Shown here in pieces: positions 1 through 10,036 of a stretch of DNA of 50,506 bases; position 1 is the first letter of the stretch; every line of letters starts with the position of its first letter. The position numbers and the translations under genes were made by a program. This stretch comes from Betaproteobacteria bacterium. Its GTDB lineage: Bacteria > Pseudomonadota > Gammaproteobacteria > Burkholderiales > Eutrophovitaceae. The stretch lies in contig CP070775.1 of the NCBI GenBank assembly GCA_020346185.1, positions 2,131,923 to 2,182,428 of the forward strand. The letters run 5' to 3'. The notes below the pieces were generated by a model that worked only from the letters and a program-made list of their open reading frames with translations, ran no database searches and was not told where the DNA came from.

Positions 1-351
1 GAGCCACGGCAAGATCCGGCGACGCGTACCTTCCAGGCTTTACGGATTTTCATCAATCAGGAGCTTCAAGAGCTGGAGATGACATTGCCACAGTGCGTGG
101 TCTGCCTGAAGCCAGGCGGGCGCCTGGTGATCATCAGCTTCCACTCGCTGGAAGATCGCATCGTCAAACGTTTCATGTCACGCTTGGCGAAGCCCGAAGT
201 GCCAAAGCGCTTGCCGTTGCGCGACAGTGAGATGCCAAAAGGTAAATTGCGGTTGATTGGCAAGCCGGTGCGACCGGAACGGCACGAAGTGCAGCACAAT
301 CCGCGCGCGCGCAGCGCCATCATGCGCGTCGCTGAAAGGCTTGCTGCATGA
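1..351 (+). CDS. rsmH: 16S rRNA m4C1402 methyltransferase RsmH (MraW), C-terminal part
   Basis: The reading frame is open from base 1, so the 5' part lies outside the window; 116 residues remain. They carry the RsmH C-terminal signature: a [15 protein letters not shown] segment at the start, then [15 protein letters not shown] and IVKRFM, and a basic tail. The family N4-methylates C1402 of 16S rRNA using S-adenosylmethionine, in the decoding centre. It is normally the first or second gene of the dcw cluster (after mraZ), which fits its place ahead of ftsL. The TGA stop (349-351) overlaps the ftsL ATG (348) as ATGA, so translation is probably coupled. The SAM-binding part is not visible, but identification from the C-terminus is secure. 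Confidence 0.97.
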   Translation, partial: EPRQDPATRTFQALRIFINQELQELEMTLPQCVVCLKPGGRLVIISFHSLEDRIVKRFMSRLAKPEVPKRLPLRDSEMPKGKLRLIGKPVRPERHEVQHNPRARSAIMRVAERLAA

Positions 352-629
352 CTCGACTGAACCTCATGTTGTTCGCCGGGCTGCTGTTGTGCGCGTTGGC
401 ATTGGTGACCTCGCAACATCAGGCGAGGCGGTTGTTCGTGCAATTGCAGGACGAACAGCAGCGTGGACGCGAGCTGGAAATTGAGTATGGTCAGTTGCAG
501 CTGGAACAAAGTACCTGGGCGATGCAGTCGCGCATCGAGCAGGTCGCATCTAAGAAATTGGGTATGCGTGTACCTCCGGAGGCGCGCGTGCGAGTGGTTC
601 CTCCCCCTCCCGCGTCGTCCAACCCATGA
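348..629 (+). CDS. ftsL: Cell division protein FtsL
   Basis: A 93-residue bitopic inner membrane protein. A short N-terminal cytoplasmic stretch is followed by one hydrophobic segment (about residues 5-21) and then a periplasmic leucine- and glutamine-rich coiled coil (about 23-65). [16 protein letters not shown] segment near 60-75 matches the conserved FtsL C-terminal motif. The family forms the FtsQLB complex, which signals to FtsWI to start septal peptidoglycan synthesis. The length is slightly short for a proteobacterial FtsL (usually 90-120), and the tail is proline-rich. The start overlaps rsmH by 4 bases and the stop overlaps the ftsI start by 4 bases. FtsL is poorly conserved, so the call rests on topology plus its place between rsmH and ftsI. 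Confidence 0.95.
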   Translation: MTRLNLMLFAGLLLCALALVTSQHQARRLFVQLQDEQQRGRELEIEYGQLQLEQSTWAMQSRIEQVASKKLGMRVPPEARVRVVPPPPASSNP

Positions 630-2362
630 GATTCCGCGTGCATCCGGCCCGGAACGCTCGCCTTCCCGTCCGGCGAGTTCGAGTTCGAGTTCTGGTGCTG
701 CTGGTATGCGCGGGATTCATGACGTTGGCGGCGCGGGCTCTTTATTTACAGGGCCTGAACAAAGATTTTTTGCAGGCTCGCGGCGAGTCGCGTTACGCAA
801 GAACCGTCGACGTGGTCGCCAATCGCGGCGCGATCACTGATCGTAACGGTGATCCGCTGGCTATCAGCACGCCAGCTGATTCAGTCTGGGTATCGCCCCA
901 GGAAGCGAGGCTGAGTGCAGCGCAACGCGCAAAGTTGGCGCATGTGCTTGAGATGCCTGTCAGGTCGCTTGCGCGCCGCCTGGCGCACGGCGATCGCGAG
1001 TTCGTATATCTGAGGCGGCAGTTGCCGCCTGAGACGGCGGCTAAAGTGGTGGCGCTCAATCTGCCCAGTGTTTTCCTGCAGCGCGAATATCGTCGTTATT
1101 ACCCCGCTGGTGAGGTTGCCGCCCACGTCATTGGTTTCACCAGTGTTGACGACCGTGGCCAGGAAGGCATTGAGCTGGCCTACCAGGACTGGCTAGCTGG
1201 CAAGCCGGGTAGCCGTCGCGTCATCAAAGACCGTCTCGGCCGCATTGTGGAAGATGTTGAGCACATGAGCGCAACGCAAGACGGTCGCGCATTGGCGCTC
1301 TCAATCGACCGAAACGTACAGTACCTCGCCTATCGCGAACTCAGGAACGCTGCGATCGAACACGATGCAAAGGCTGCCAGCATCGTCGTGCTCGATGTGC
1401 GCAGCGGCGAAGTGTTGGCGCTGGCTAATTGGCCAAGTTACAACCCCAACAACCGCGACACCTTCCATGCCAAGCGCACGCGAAATCGTGCAGTGGTCGA
1501 TCTGTTCGAGCCGGGGTCGACGCTCAAGCCCTTTACTGCCGCCGCTGCAATGGATGCCGGCTTGCTTGGCCCCCGCACAATCATCGATGTTGAATCCGGC
1601 CGCTTGCGCGTTGGCAACCGCGTTATTCGAGACGTACACAATGATAGCGACCTCCTCACTGTGTCGCAGGTTATTCAGAAGTCATCCAATGTCGGATCAG
1701 CGAAGATAGCGTTGTCCATGAGCCCGCAGGATCTGTGGCAGGTTCTTGCGACCGTCGGATTCGGCGCTACGCCACGATCAGGCTTTCCGGGTGAGGCCTC
1801 GGGGCGGTTGCGTGACTTTGCTCACTGGAAGCCGATTGAGCAGGCAACTGTTTCTTACGGTCACGGCATTTCGGTGAGCCTGTTGCAGTTGGCGCGAGCC
1901 TATACCGTGTTTGCTACCGACGGCGTTCTCGCGCCACTCACCTTTGTGCGCCGGGACGCAAGCGTGCCAGGCCAACGCGTTATTTCTGCGCGCACCGCGC
2001 GGCTTGTGCGGACCATGCTGGAGAGTGTCACCGAACCCGGCGGCACCGCGGTGCAGGCACGTGTTACTGGTTACCGCGTGGCCGGCAAGACAGGCACCGT
2101 TCACAAGCTCGTCGACGGCGCTTATGCGCCGGATCGGTACATTGCTTCTTTCGTTGGCCTCGCGCCAGCGTCGAATCCAAGAATAGTCGTCGCGGTAATG
2201 ATCGACGAGCCGGGAGGCAAGAAATACTATGGTGGAGAAGTGGCAGCGCCGGTATTTCGCGAAGTCACGGCGGGCGCATTGCGCGTTCTTGGCGTGCCGC
2301 CCGACAGTGTCGAGGACATCCGGCGGCCGCTTGACGTCGAGTTGCCGCGGGAGGAAGCGTGA
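626..2362 (+). CDS. ftsI: Septal peptidoglycan transpeptidase FtsI (PBP3)
   Basis: A 578-residue class B penicillin-binding protein that cross-links peptidoglycan at the septum as the partner of FtsW. A basic N-terminus precedes a single membrane anchor (about 20-40). The dimerisation domain starts near RGAITDRNGDPLA (about 67-79). The transpeptidase domain has all three active-site motifs: SxxK as S298-T-L-K301, SxN as S353-S-N355 and KTG at 488-490. No PASTA domains are seen. The length is normal for PBP3. The ATG overlaps the ftsL stop, and the TGA stop overlaps the murE GTG start. The place in the dcw cluster separates it from the elongation enzyme PBP2. Confidence 0.98.
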   Translation: MRFRVHPARNARLPVRRVRVRVLVLLVCAGFMTLAARALYLQGLNKDFLQARGESRYARTVDVVANRGAITDRNGDPLAISTPADSVWVSPQEARLSAAQRAKLAHVLEMPVRSLARRLAHGDREFVYLRRQLPPETAAKVVALNLPSVFLQREYRRYYPAGEVAAHVIGFTSVDDRGQEGIELAYQDWLAGKPGSRRVIKDRLGRIVEDVEHMSATQDGRALALSIDRNVQYLAYRELRNAAIEHDAKAASIVVLDVRSGEVLALANWPSYNPNNRDTFHAKRTRNRAVVDLFEPGSTLKPFTAAAAMDAGLLGPRTIIDVESGRLRVGNRVIRDVHNDSDLLTVSQVIQKSSNVGSAKIALSMSPQDLWQVLATVGFGATPRSGFPGEASGRLRDFAHWKPIEQATVSYGHGISVSLLQLARAYTVFATDGVLAPLTFVRRDASVPGQRVISARTARLVRTMLESVTEPGGTAVQARVTGYRVAGKTGTVHKLVDGAYAPDRYIASFVGLAPASNPRIVVAVMIDEPGGKKYYGGEVAAPVFREVTAGALRVLGVPPDSVEDIRRPLDVELPREEA

Positions 2363-3960
2363 GTCATTCGGGCAGCAACACACCCAGGTCCGGACGCGGG
2401 TTTCTCGAACGTGACCGGGCTTTTGAGCGCGCGCTGCAAGCGCAAGCTGAAATCGATGCGCTCGGTGTGCGTTACAGCGGTGTAGCCATTGATAGCCGAA
2501 TGGTCAAACCGGGTGATTTGTTCCTCGCGTATCCGGGCGAAAAAGCTGACGGCAGGAATTTTATTGTCCAGGCGCTCGCTGCCGGCGCCATCGTAGTCGT
2601 CTGGGAGGCCTCGGGATTCGAATGGAACCCGGATTGGAACGTTCCGAACCTGCCCGTGACTGGCTTACGTCACTGCGTGGGGCTGATTGCTGAAGATTTC
2701 TTCAAGAAACCGTCACGTGACCTATGGGTTGCCGGTATTACAGGCACCAATGGTAAAACAACGTGTTCACAGTGGATTGCGCAGTCGCTGACTCGGCTGG
2801 ATAGACCATGCGCCGTGATTGGCACGCTCGGAAGCAGCCTGATCGGTGATAGCAATAACGAACCCTATCCGCTCAACACCACTCCCGACCCGGTCTCGCT
2901 GCATGCCTTTCTCGGTAAAGTCCGCGCCAGAGGAGCGAAGGCGGTTGCAATGGAGGTTTCGTCGCACGGGGTCGAGCAAGGGCGCGTGAACGGGGTCGCT
3001 TTCGATGTTGCGATGTTTACCAATTTGTCCCGCGATCATCTTGATTATCACGGCGATATGTTCGCCTACGGTGAGGCAAAAGCGCGCTTGTTCGCCTGGC
3101 CACATTTGAAACACGCTGTCGTCAATCTCGATGATGCTTTCGGCGCCGAGCTTGCGTCACGGATTGATCGCCGCCATGTCAATGTCATTAGCTATGGTTT
3201 CGGAAAGGGCGAAATTGCGGGGCACAAACTTGATTTCTCCACCAAGGGCTTGAAACTTGAGATCAAGACGCCCTGGGGTGAGGCAAAAGTGCGCAGCGGT
3301 GTGCTCGGCGCATTCAACGCGCTCAACATTTTGGGCGTGTTGGGCGTGCTGGTGTGTGCGGATATTGCGCTCGATGAAGCCGTGGCAGCCGTGGCCGAGC
3401 TCGAGCCAGTGCCGGGGCGCATGGAGGTCATCCGCGAAAAGGGCTTTCCGCTGGTAGTCGTCGACTATTCTCATACGCCTGATGCGCTGCAACAGGTACT
3501 CGAGTCGTTACGCGGTCTACTCAGCCCTGGCGCATGCTTGTACTGCGTATTTGGCGCCGGAGGCGATCGCGATCCGGGTAAACGTCCGTTAATGGGGGAG
3601 GTCGCCACCAGAGTGGCCGATCAGAGCATCGTGACCAGTGATAATCCGCGTTCGGAGGATCCACGCTCCATTATCAATGACATCGTTGCCGGCGCACATC
3701 CCAGCTACCGGGTAGAGCCGGATCGTGCAGCGGCGATTCGCGAGGCAATTGTCTGTGCAAACGCTGAGGATATCGTCTTGATTGCCGGCAAAGGCCACGA
3801 AAGCTTCCAGGAAATTTGTGGCGAGCGTCTGCCGTTTAGCGATATTGCCGTGGCGCGGGCCGCAATGGTGAATGCGAAAGCCCCTACAGGTGTCGGCGTA
3901 TCAAAACCGCGCGGCCGCGGACACACAAAGCGCTATCGCAAAGGGGGCGAGCATGTTTAA
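2359..3960 (+). CDS. murE: UDP-MurNAc-tripeptide synthetase MurE (meso-diaminopimelate adding)
   Basis: Cytoplasmic ATP-dependent ligase that adds the third stem-peptide residue to UDP-MurNAc-L-Ala-D-Glu. The 533 residues hold the three Mur ligase domains. The Walker A loop GTNGKTT has its lysine at about residue 133. The DNPR motif at about 428-431 is the signature of enzymes that use meso-diaminopimelate rather than lysine, so the wall is of the Gram-negative DAP type. The GTG start overlaps the ftsI stop (GTGA). The protein ends with about 30 extra, basic and glycine-rich residues after the usual FSDIAVARAA end; this tail is encoded over the Shine-Dalgarno sequence and start codon of murF. 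The next GTG or ATG downstream would cut into the first domain, so the GTG is kept. Confidence 0.97.
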   Translation: MSHSGSNTPRSGRGFLERDRAFERALQAQAEIDALGVRYSGVAIDSRMVKPGDLFLAYPGEKADGRNFIVQALAAGAIVVVWEASGFEWNPDWNVPNLPVTGLRHCVGLIAEDFFKKPSRDLWVAGITGTNGKTTCSQWIAQSLTRLDRPCAVIGTLGSSLIGDSNNEPYPLNTTPDPVSLHAFLGKVRARGAKAVAMEVSSHGVEQGRVNGVAFDVAMFTNLSRDHLDYHGDMFAYGEAKARLFAWPHLKHAVVNLDDAFGAELASRIDRRHVNVISYGFGKGEIAGHKLDFSTKGLKLEIKTPWGEAKVRSGVLGAFNALNILGVLGVLVCADIALDEAVAAVAELEPVPGRMEVIREKGFPLVVVDYSHTPDALQQVLESLRGLLSPGACLYCVFGAGGDRDPGKRPLMGEVATRVADQSIVTSDNPRSEDPRSIINDIVAGAHPSYRVEPDRAAAIREAIVCANAEDIVLIAGKGHESFQEICGERLPFSDIAVARAAMVNAKAPTGVGVSKPRGRGHTKRYRKGGEHV

Positions 3961-5335
3961 GTTGTCGGCAGCGGCGCGTGCAGTGGACGCCAAACTGCAC
4001 GGTGCAGATGTGCAGATCATGCGTGTCACAACCGACAGCCGCGATGTTCGCCCCGGAGACCTGTTCATTGCCATCACGGGTCCACGTTTCGACGGTCATG
4101 ATTACGTTGACCAGGCACTGGCTAGAGGTGCAGTTGCTGCCATGATCAGTGATTGTAACTTTGCCGGGCGCACTGACATGCCGGTAATGATTGTCGACGA
4201 TGTTCGGCTCAGCTACGGGCGGTTGGCCGCATGGTGGCGTTCGCTGTTCACCATACCGCTCGTCGCAATTACCGGCAGCAACGGCAAGACGACCGTTAAG
4301 GAAATGCTCGCGGCAATTCTGCGCGAGCAAGCCGGAGAGGATGCCGTATTGGCGACCCGGGGGAACCTCAACAACGACATCGGTGTACCAACCATGTTGT
4401 TGGAGTTGCAGCCGCGTCACCGTTTTGCGGTGATCGAGATGGGTATGAACCATCTGGGGGAGATTGCCTATTTAGCCCGTATCGCGCGACCTGGCGTGGC
4501 GTTGGTCAATAACGCAGGAACGGCACACATCGGGGAGATGGGCTCGGTAGAGGCAATCGCCCGGGCCAAGGGTGAGATTTTCGGCGGACTCGATTCGTCT
4601 GGCGTGGCAATTATCAATGCCGATGATGCCTTTGCCGACTACTGGCGCTCGGTCGCGGGCGACAGAAAAATCGTCGATTTCGGCCTGACCCGTCATGCGG
4701 TTGTCTCGGCGCGTTACGAGTTATCCGGCTCAGGTAGCCTGATCACGTTGCGCACGCCGGACGGCGAATTCCCTGTAACGCTGCAAGTACCTGGCCTGCA
4801 TAACGTCAAGAATGCGCTGGCGGCCGCGGCGACTGCGTTTGTGCTGGGCGTCCCGTCAGACAAGATCGCTGCCGGTCTGTGCGTATATATAGGCGTTGCC
4901 GGCCGTCTCAATTATAGGCCGCTAAACAGTGGTGACGTCGTTATCGACGACAGCTACAACGCCAATCCGGAGTCGGCCCGGGCAGCGCTGTCTGTTCTTA
5001 GTGCAAGCCGGGGTCAGAAGATCCTGGTGCTGGGCGATATGGGAGAGCTTGGCGATAACGCGGCCAGTTTGCATGCAGAGCTGGGCGGATTTGCACGTCG
5101 TGCTGGCGTCGACCGGTTGCTCGGCCTGGGCAAGTTGTCCGCCGAAGCGGTGCGTACCTTCGGCGTGGGTGGCCGGCACTTCTCCGACATGGCCGAGTTG
5201 TTGCGAGCTCTGCATTCGGTTCTTGATGGTACGACCACGGTATTGGTGAAGGGATCGCGTTTCATGCGCATGGAGCGCGTTGTCAAAGCACTGATCGGTG
5301 ATGCGGTACCAGCATCCCACGGTGGAGAGCCATGA
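3953..5335 (+). CDS. murF: UDP-MurNAc-tripeptide:D-Ala-D-Ala ligase MurF
   Basis: Adds D-Ala-D-Ala to complete the cytoplasmic UDP-MurNAc-pentapeptide. The 460-residue Mur ligase has GSNGKTT with its lysine at about 112, a conserved [10 protein letters not shown] segment near 140-150 and [10 protein letters not shown] near the start of the third domain. The frame is open further upstream, but the ATG at 3953 is preferred: it has a strong Shine-Dalgarno (AAGGGGGCGA, 3941-3950) and gives the normal family N-terminus ([15 protein letters not shown]). It overlaps the end of murE by 8 bases. The stop at 5333-5335 overlaps the first possible mraY start. Confidence 0.97.
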   Translation: MFKLSAAARAVDAKLHGADVQIMRVTTDSRDVRPGDLFIAITGPRFDGHDYVDQALARGAVAAMISDCNFAGRTDMPVMIVDDVRLSYGRLAAWWRSLFTIPLVAITGSNGKTTVKEMLAAILREQAGEDAVLATRGNLNNDIGVPTMLLELQPRHRFAVIEMGMNHLGEIAYLARIARPGVALVNNAGTAHIGEMGSVEAIARAKGEIFGGLDSSGVAIINADDAFADYWRSVAGDRKIVDFGLTRHAVVSARYELSGSGSLITLRTPDGEFPVTLQVPGLHNVKNALAAAATAFVLGVPSDKIAAGLCVYIGVAGRLNYRPLNSGDVVIDDSYNANPESARAALSVLSASRGQKILVLGDMGELGDNAASLHAELGGFARRAGVDRLLGLGKLSAEAVRTFGVGGRHFSDMAELLRALHSVLDGTTTVLVKGSRFMRMERVVKALIGDAVPASHGGEP

Positions 5336-6420
5336 TGCTTCTGTTCCTGACCCAATGGCTCTCGGAAGAAGTGCGTGCGTTCAACGTATTTAACTACATC
5401 ACGCTGCGTGCTGTGCTGGCGACCCTGACGGCGTTAGTAATTTCTTTCATCGTCGGACCGGCAATGATTCGCAAGCTGACCGTTTACAAGATTGGTCAGT
5501 CGGTGCGGGACGACGGTCCCGAGACGCATCTTTCAAAAGCCGGTACACCAACCATGGGTGGCGCCCTGGTGTTAGTTTCGGTGGCAGTGACGACGCTGCT
5601 CTGGGCCGATCTGACCAACCGTTTCGTGTGGGTTGTACTCGCAGTGACGATTGGGTTCGGGGCGATCGGCTGGATCGATGACTTTCGCAAAGTCGTGCAC
5701 CGCAATCCCAAGGGTTTGTCGGCGCGCGCAAAATTTTTCTGGCAGTCGGTTATCGGAGTAGGGGCGGCGATCTACCTTGCGTGGAGCGCCGAACTGCCTG
5801 CTGAAACGCAGCTGATTGTTCCTTTCTTCAAGCAAGTCGCATATCCGCTCGGCTTGTTCGGCTTTGTCGTGCTGACCTATTTTGTCATCGTGGGAACCAG
5901 CAATGCTGTCAACCTGACTGATGGCCTGGATGGGCTTGCCATCATGCCGACGGTCATGATTGGTAGCGCACTAGCTGTGTTCGCATATGTTGCCGGACAC
6001 GCAGTGTTCTCCCGCTACCTGGGTTTTCCGCACATTCCGGGTGCCGGCGAACTGACTATCCTGTGCGCGGCGTTGGCCGGTGCCGGACTGGCGTTCTTGT
6101 GGTTCAACGCCTATCCGGCGGAAGTTTTCATGGGTGACGTTGGCGCTCTTGCGCTGGGCGCAGCGCTGGGAACAATTGCTGTCATCGTGCGGCAGGAAAT
6201 CGTTTTGCTGGTCATGGGTGGTGTGTTTGTGGTGGAGACGCTGTCAGTGATTCTTCAGGTTGCGTCCTTCAAGTTGACCGGAAAGCGCGTATTCCGTATG
6301 GCGCCATTGCACCACCACTATGAGTTGAAGGGATGGAAGGAGAATCAGGTCGTGGTTCGCTTCTGGATTATCACCATGATGTTGGTGCTGGTCGGACTGT
6401 CGACACTGAAACTGCGCTAG
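5332..6420 (+). CDS. mraY: Phospho-MurNAc-pentapeptide transferase MraY
   Basis: Integral inner membrane enzyme with about ten transmembrane helices that moves phospho-MurNAc-pentapeptide to undecaprenyl phosphate, making lipid I. The length is typical. Hallmarks are the DDxxK-like WIDDFRK loop, the NLTDGLDGL motif near residues 194-202 (Mg-binding aspartates), FMGDVGAL near 266-273 and the histidine-rich PLHHHYE loop near the C-terminus. Two adjacent ATG codons (5332 and 5335) are possible. The second gives MLLFLTQWL, closest to the family N-terminus, and the GGTGGAGAG at 5321-5329 serves either. It ends in TAG at 6418-6420, in the same frame as murD, with no other stop between the two genes. 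Confidence 0.98.
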   Translation: MMLLFLTQWLSEEVRAFNVFNYITLRAVLATLTALVISFIVGPAMIRKLTVYKIGQSVRDDGPETHLSKAGTPTMGGALVLVSVAVTTLLWADLTNRFVWVVLAVTIGFGAIGWIDDFRKVVHRNPKGLSARAKFFWQSVIGVGAAIYLAWSAELPAETQLIVPFFKQVAYPLGLFGFVVLTYFVIVGTSNAVNLTDGLDGLAIMPTVMIGSALAVFAYVAGHAVFSRYLGFPHIPGAGELTILCAALAGAGLAFLWFNAYPAEVFMGDVGALALGAALGTIAVIVRQEIVLLVMGGVFVVETLSVILQVASFKLTGKRVFRMAPLHHHYELKGWKENQVVVRFWIITMMLVLVGLSTLKLR

Positions 6421-6432
6421 AGAAATAAATAC

Positions 6433-7809
6433 TTGGATCTGAAAGGGAAGAGAGTTCTCGTGCTTGGGCTAGGTATAAGCGGTATGTCAATGGTGCGGTG
6501 GCTGACGAACCGGGGCGCCACGGTGCGCGCTGCCGACACACGCGCGCTACCGCCACTTTCCGAGCGATTGCGCGTCGAGTACCCGGACGTGAAAGTGAGT
6601 CTTGGCCGTTTTGATGACAAGGCGCTGGTGGGTGCCGACGTCGTGGCGATCAGTCCTGGCGTCCCGCTCGCGGAACCGTTGGTCAGACGCGCCCGCGACC
6701 AGGGTGTGCCAATCCTGGGTGACATCGAATTGTTTTCCCAAGTGCGCAAGGAGTACCTGCACAGCAAGGTCATCGCCATCACGGGTTCGAACGGCAAGAG
6801 CACGGTCACAGAGATGGTCGGCGCAATGTGCAAGGCTGCCGGCGTTCGTACCCAGGTCGCCGGCAATATCGGGCTGCCGATTCTCGACGTATTGAGCGAC
6901 ATTGATGCGGCAAAGCGCCGGGTTCCCGACATTTTTGTATTGGAGTTGTCGAGTTTTCAGTTGGAAACGACGGCATCGTTAAATGCAGAAGCCGCGGTCG
7001 TTCTCAACCTCAGCGAAGACCACCTCGATCGTTATGCCGACGTGAAGAACTATGCTGAGGCGAAATCGCGAATCTTCCGGGGTGACGGGGTTCAGGTACT
7101 CAACAGGCAAGACAAGCTGTCGCGTGACATGGCGATCGCCGAGCGCTGTGTGTTCACCTTCGGCTCGGATCTCCCGCAAAACAGCCACGAGTGGGGATTG
7201 CGAACGGTCGATGGCGAAATTTGGCTTGCGCAGGGTTCGCAGAATCTGATCAGGGGTTCCGAGTTGCAGGTGACCGGCGTGCATAACCTGACCAATGCCT
7301 TGGCCGCGTTGGCACTATGTCGTGGCATACGTCTGCCTTATGCGCGGCTACTCGAAGGGCTAAGAAAGTTTCCTGGTCTGCCGCATCGCGCGCAAAAGAT
7401 CGCGGAGATCGACGGCATAAGTTTTTACGATGATTCCAAAGCAACCAACGTCGGGGCAACAGTGGCAGCACTGGACGGCATTGCTGAATCATGCGTCGTG
7501 ATTCTTGGCGGTGAAGGCAAAGGGCAGGATTTTCAACCACTGATGTCGGCGATTGCCGGCAAGGCTCGGGCGGTGGTGCTGATTGGAAAAGATGGCGATC
7601 AGATCGAGCGCGCTGTGGCCGCTGCCGGTGTCAGGATCGAACATGCCGACAGCATGCAAGACGCAGTGCTCCGGGCCCGCGCGTTAGCGCGCAAAGGTGA
7701 TGCGGTATTGCTTTCGCCTGCTTGTGCAAGTTTTGACATGTTTCGCGATTATCAGCATCGCGCCGAAGTCTTTGCAAAAGCCGTGACGGAGCTTAAAAGC
7801 TTGCAATGA
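6433..7809 (+). CDS. murD: UDP-MurNAc-L-Ala:D-Glu ligase MurD
   Basis: Cytoplasmic ligase adding D-glutamate as the second stem-peptide residue. The 458 residues show an N-terminal Rossmann-like UDP-binding domain ([11 protein letters not shown], about 9-19), the ATP loop GSNGKST with its lysine at about 122, the LELSSFQLE segment in the middle domain, and [11 protein letters not shown] in the C-terminal domain. Translation appears to start at a TTG at 6433. The first downstream ATG (6484) would remove the GLGISG loop, and upstream only four sense codons separate it from the mraY stop. No clear Shine-Dalgarno is seen in that gap, so coupling to mraY is likely. The stop overlaps the ftsW ATG by 4 bases. 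Confidence 0.97.
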   Translation: MDLKGKRVLVLGLGISGMSMVRWLTNRGATVRAADTRALPPLSERLRVEYPDVKVSLGRFDDKALVGADVVAISPGVPLAEPLVRRARDQGVPILGDIELFSQVRKEYLHSKVIAITGSNGKSTVTEMVGAMCKAAGVRTQVAGNIGLPILDVLSDIDAAKRRVPDIFVLELSSFQLETTASLNAEAAVVLNLSEDHLDRYADVKNYAEAKSRIFRGDGVQVLNRQDKLSRDMAIAERCVFTFGSDLPQNSHEWGLRTVDGEIWLAQGSQNLIRGSELQVTGVHNLTNALAALALCRGIRLPYARLLEGLRKFPGLPHRAQKIAEIDGISFYDDSKATNVGATVAALDGIAESCVVILGGEGKGQDFQPLMSAIAGKARAVVLIGKDGDQIERAVAAAGVRIEHADSMQDAVLRARALARKGDAVLLSPACASFDMFRDYQHRAEVFAKAVTELKSLQ

Positions 7810-8978
7810 ACACCGTAGTAGGCAACCGGCATGTCGGGCGCTCCGAAATCGAGCCGGACTTCGATACGACATTGATGTGGCTTGCCGCAGCCCTGTTGGG
7901 ATTCGGCGCAGTGATGGTTTGCTCCGCGTCGATCGCAATAGCCGAAGCCGCCAATTTTTCAGCCGGACGTCCGTATTACTACTTCGTGCGCCATCTGATT
8001 GCGCTGGGTGTGGGCGTTGCGGCGGCGATGGCGGTGGTGCTGGTGCCGATGCGGTACTGGCAGATGGCGGCGCCTTTCCTGTTCATGACCTGCGTTGTTT
8101 TGCTTGTGGTGGTGCTCATTCCCGGAGTCGGGCGTGAGGTCAATGGCAGCCAGCGATGGCTCGGCTATGGCACTATGAGTCTGCAACCATCGGAATTGGC
8201 GAAGCTTTTTGTAGTGTTGTACGCCGCCGACTACACCGTTCGCAAAGCGTCGCACATGGCGAGCTTGCGCAGGGGCTTCCTTCCCATGTTTTCGGTGATG
8301 CTGCTCACGGGCGCTCTGCTGCTGCAGGAACCGGACTTTGGGGCATTCGCGGTTATCACAGCCGTTGCAATGGGCATGCTTTTTCTCGGCGGGATGAATT
8401 GGAAACTGTTCGCCATTCTGGTGGTACTTCTGGTGTTTGGTTTCGTGATGCTGATCTTTTCGTCCCCGTACCGCATGGAACGCGTGCTGGGATTCATGGA
8501 TCCGTGGGCCGACCCGTTCGGTAGGGGCTATCAACTATCGCACGCGTTAATCGCCTTCGGCCGTGGCGAGTGGTTTGGCGTTGGGCTCGGTGCCAGCGTT
8601 GAGAAGCTTTTTTATTTGCCTGAAGCACACACCGATTTCTTGCTCGCGGTGATTGCTGAAGAGCTGGGTTTTGCCGGTGTTGTTGTAACCATCGGTGCTT
8701 TTGCCTGGTTGTCACTTCGGGCGATTTCAATCGGCAATCAGGCGGCGCGACTTGAGCGGCACTTTTCCGCACTCGTTGCCCAGGGTATCGGTTTGTGGAT
8801 TGCGGCGCAGACTATGATCAATATGGGCGTGAACATGGGACTGTTGCCGACTAAGGGTTTGACGTTGCCGTTGCTGTCCTATGGCGGAAGCAGTCTCGTC
8901 GCCAGTTGCATGGCGCTTGGGTTGTTGATGCGGGTCGACTATGAAAACCGCCAGCTGATGAAGGGCTATACGTTGTGA
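7806..8978 (+). CDS. ftsW: Septal peptidoglycan polymerase FtsW (SEDS family)
   Basis: A 390-residue polytopic membrane protein with about ten hydrophobic segments, the lipid II glycosyltransferase of the septum that works with FtsI. A hydrophilic N-terminal stretch of about 20 residues precedes the first helix. The long periplasmic loop contains the [20 protein letters not shown] segment, with the catalytic SEDS aspartate at about 277, and the C-terminal part has [10 protein letters not shown] near 353-362. RodA is the main alternative, but it normally sits beside PBP2 and mreBCD, whereas this gene lies between murD and murG as ftsW does. The ATG overlaps the murD stop and the TGA overlaps the murG GTG. 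Confidence 0.97.
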   Translation: MNTVVGNRHVGRSEIEPDFDTTLMWLAAALLGFGAVMVCSASIAIAEAANFSAGRPYYYFVRHLIALGVGVAAAMAVVLVPMRYWQMAAPFLFMTCVVLLVVVLIPGVGREVNGSQRWLGYGTMSLQPSELAKLFVVLYAADYTVRKASHMASLRRGFLPMFSVMLLTGALLLQEPDFGAFAVITAVAMGMLFLGGMNWKLFAILVVLLVFGFVMLIFSSPYRMERVLGFMDPWADPFGRGYQLSHALIAFGRGEWFGVGLGASVEKLFYLPEAHTDFLLAVIAEELGFAGVVVTIGAFAWLSLRAISIGNQAARLERHFSALVAQGIGLWIAAQTMINMGVNMGLLPTKGLTLPLLSYGGSSLVASCMALGLLMRVDYENRQLMKGYTL

Positions 8979-10036
8979 ACAGGACCATCCTAATCATGGC
9001 TGGGGGTACTGGAGGTCACATTTACCCAGCATTGGCTGTGGCCGATGAACTCAAGTCTCGAGGCTGGCGGGTTGTCTGGCTTGGTTCGCGCGCCGGCATG
9101 GAAGCGCGGATCGTCCCCGATCACGGATATGAAATGCAGTGGCTACGATTTAGCGGTTTGCGTGGCAAAGGTCCGGTGCGCATGGCGCTGCTGCCGCTGA
9201 ACCTGCTGATCGCCTTCTGGCAGAGTGCTGCGGTGATGTTCCGCATGCGCCCTGACGTCGTCCTAGGCATGGGTGGTTACGTCAGCTTCCCTGGGGGAAT
9301 GATGGCAGCCCTGTTTCTTCGTCCGCTGGTCGTTCATGAACAGAACGCAGTGGCGGGTCTCGCAAACAAAGTCCTCGCAATGGTGGCTGACCGTGTTCTC
9401 ACGGGTTTCCCGGACGTACTCACGCGCGCCCGGTGCACGGGCAATCCGGTGCGCAGAGAAATCTGTGCGGTTGAGGCGCCCGATATACGTTTCGCCGGCC
9501 GCGCTGGCGCGCTGCGCCTACTTGTGGTCGGCGGCAGTCTCGGTGCTCGGCCGCTCAACGAAACGGTCCCTGCAGCACTTGCCATCGTGCCCGAAGGTCT
9601 GCGCCCGCAGGTCACGCATCAGTCGGGCCGGCAGCATTTCGAGACGCTGAGAAGTCTCTATCGAGAGAAGGATGTCGAAGCCGATGTGGTTGCCTTTATC
9701 TATGATATGGCCGAAGCCTACCGACAGGCGGATCTGGTGGTATGTCGTGCCGGAGCGATTACTGTATCCGAGCTTGCTGCTGCGGGCGTTGCAAGTATTC
9801 TAGTGCCATTACCCCACGCGGTTGATGATCACCAGACGGCGAACGCGCGTTTTCTCGCCGACGGCGAGGCCGCTGTTTTGATACCACAGCGCGATCTCAC
9901 GCCGCGTTGTTTGGCCGACATGATCGCCGGGTTCACGCGCGAAAGGTTGTCTCGCATGGCCAGCAGGGCGAGAGCGCTTGGCAGGGCACGAGCCACGGAA
10001 GAAGTGGCCGATCACTGCGCGGCGATGGCGGGATGA
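8975..10036 (+). CDS. murG: UDP-GlcNAc:lipid I N-acetylglucosaminyltransferase MurG
   Basis: GT-B fold glycosyltransferase on the inner face of the membrane; it adds GlcNAc to lipid I to make lipid II. The 353 residues include the N-terminal glycine loop [12 protein letters not shown] (G10 to about 21, His15), [12 protein letters not shown] near 123-134, the second glycine loop [11 protein letters not shown] near 188-198 and the donor-sugar region [18 protein letters not shown] followed by DDHQTANA. The start is GTG, overlapping the ftsW stop as GTGA. The stop overlaps the murC ATG. Confidence 0.97.
   Translation: MNRTILIMAGGTGGHIYPALAVADELKSRGWRVVWLGSRAGMEARIVPDHGYEMQWLRFSGLRGKGPVRMALLPLNLLIAFWQSAAVMFRMRPDVVLGMGGYVSFPGGMMAALFLRPLVVHEQNAVAGLANKVLAMVADRVLTGFPDVLTRARCTGNPVRREICAVEAPDIRFAGRAGALRLLVVGGSLGARPLNETVPAALAIVPEGLRPQVTHQSGRQHFETLRSLYREKDVEADVVAFIYDMAEAYRQADLVVCRAGAITVSELAAAGVASILVPLPHAVDDHQTANARFLADGEAAVLIPQRDLTPRCLADMIAGFTRERLSRMASRARALGRARATEEVADHCAAMAG

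Noticed and set aside
9907..10032. Longer N-terminus for murC reaching into murG
   Set aside because: The extra 42 residues match no MurC family member, and the ATGA overlap at 10033 is the natural start.
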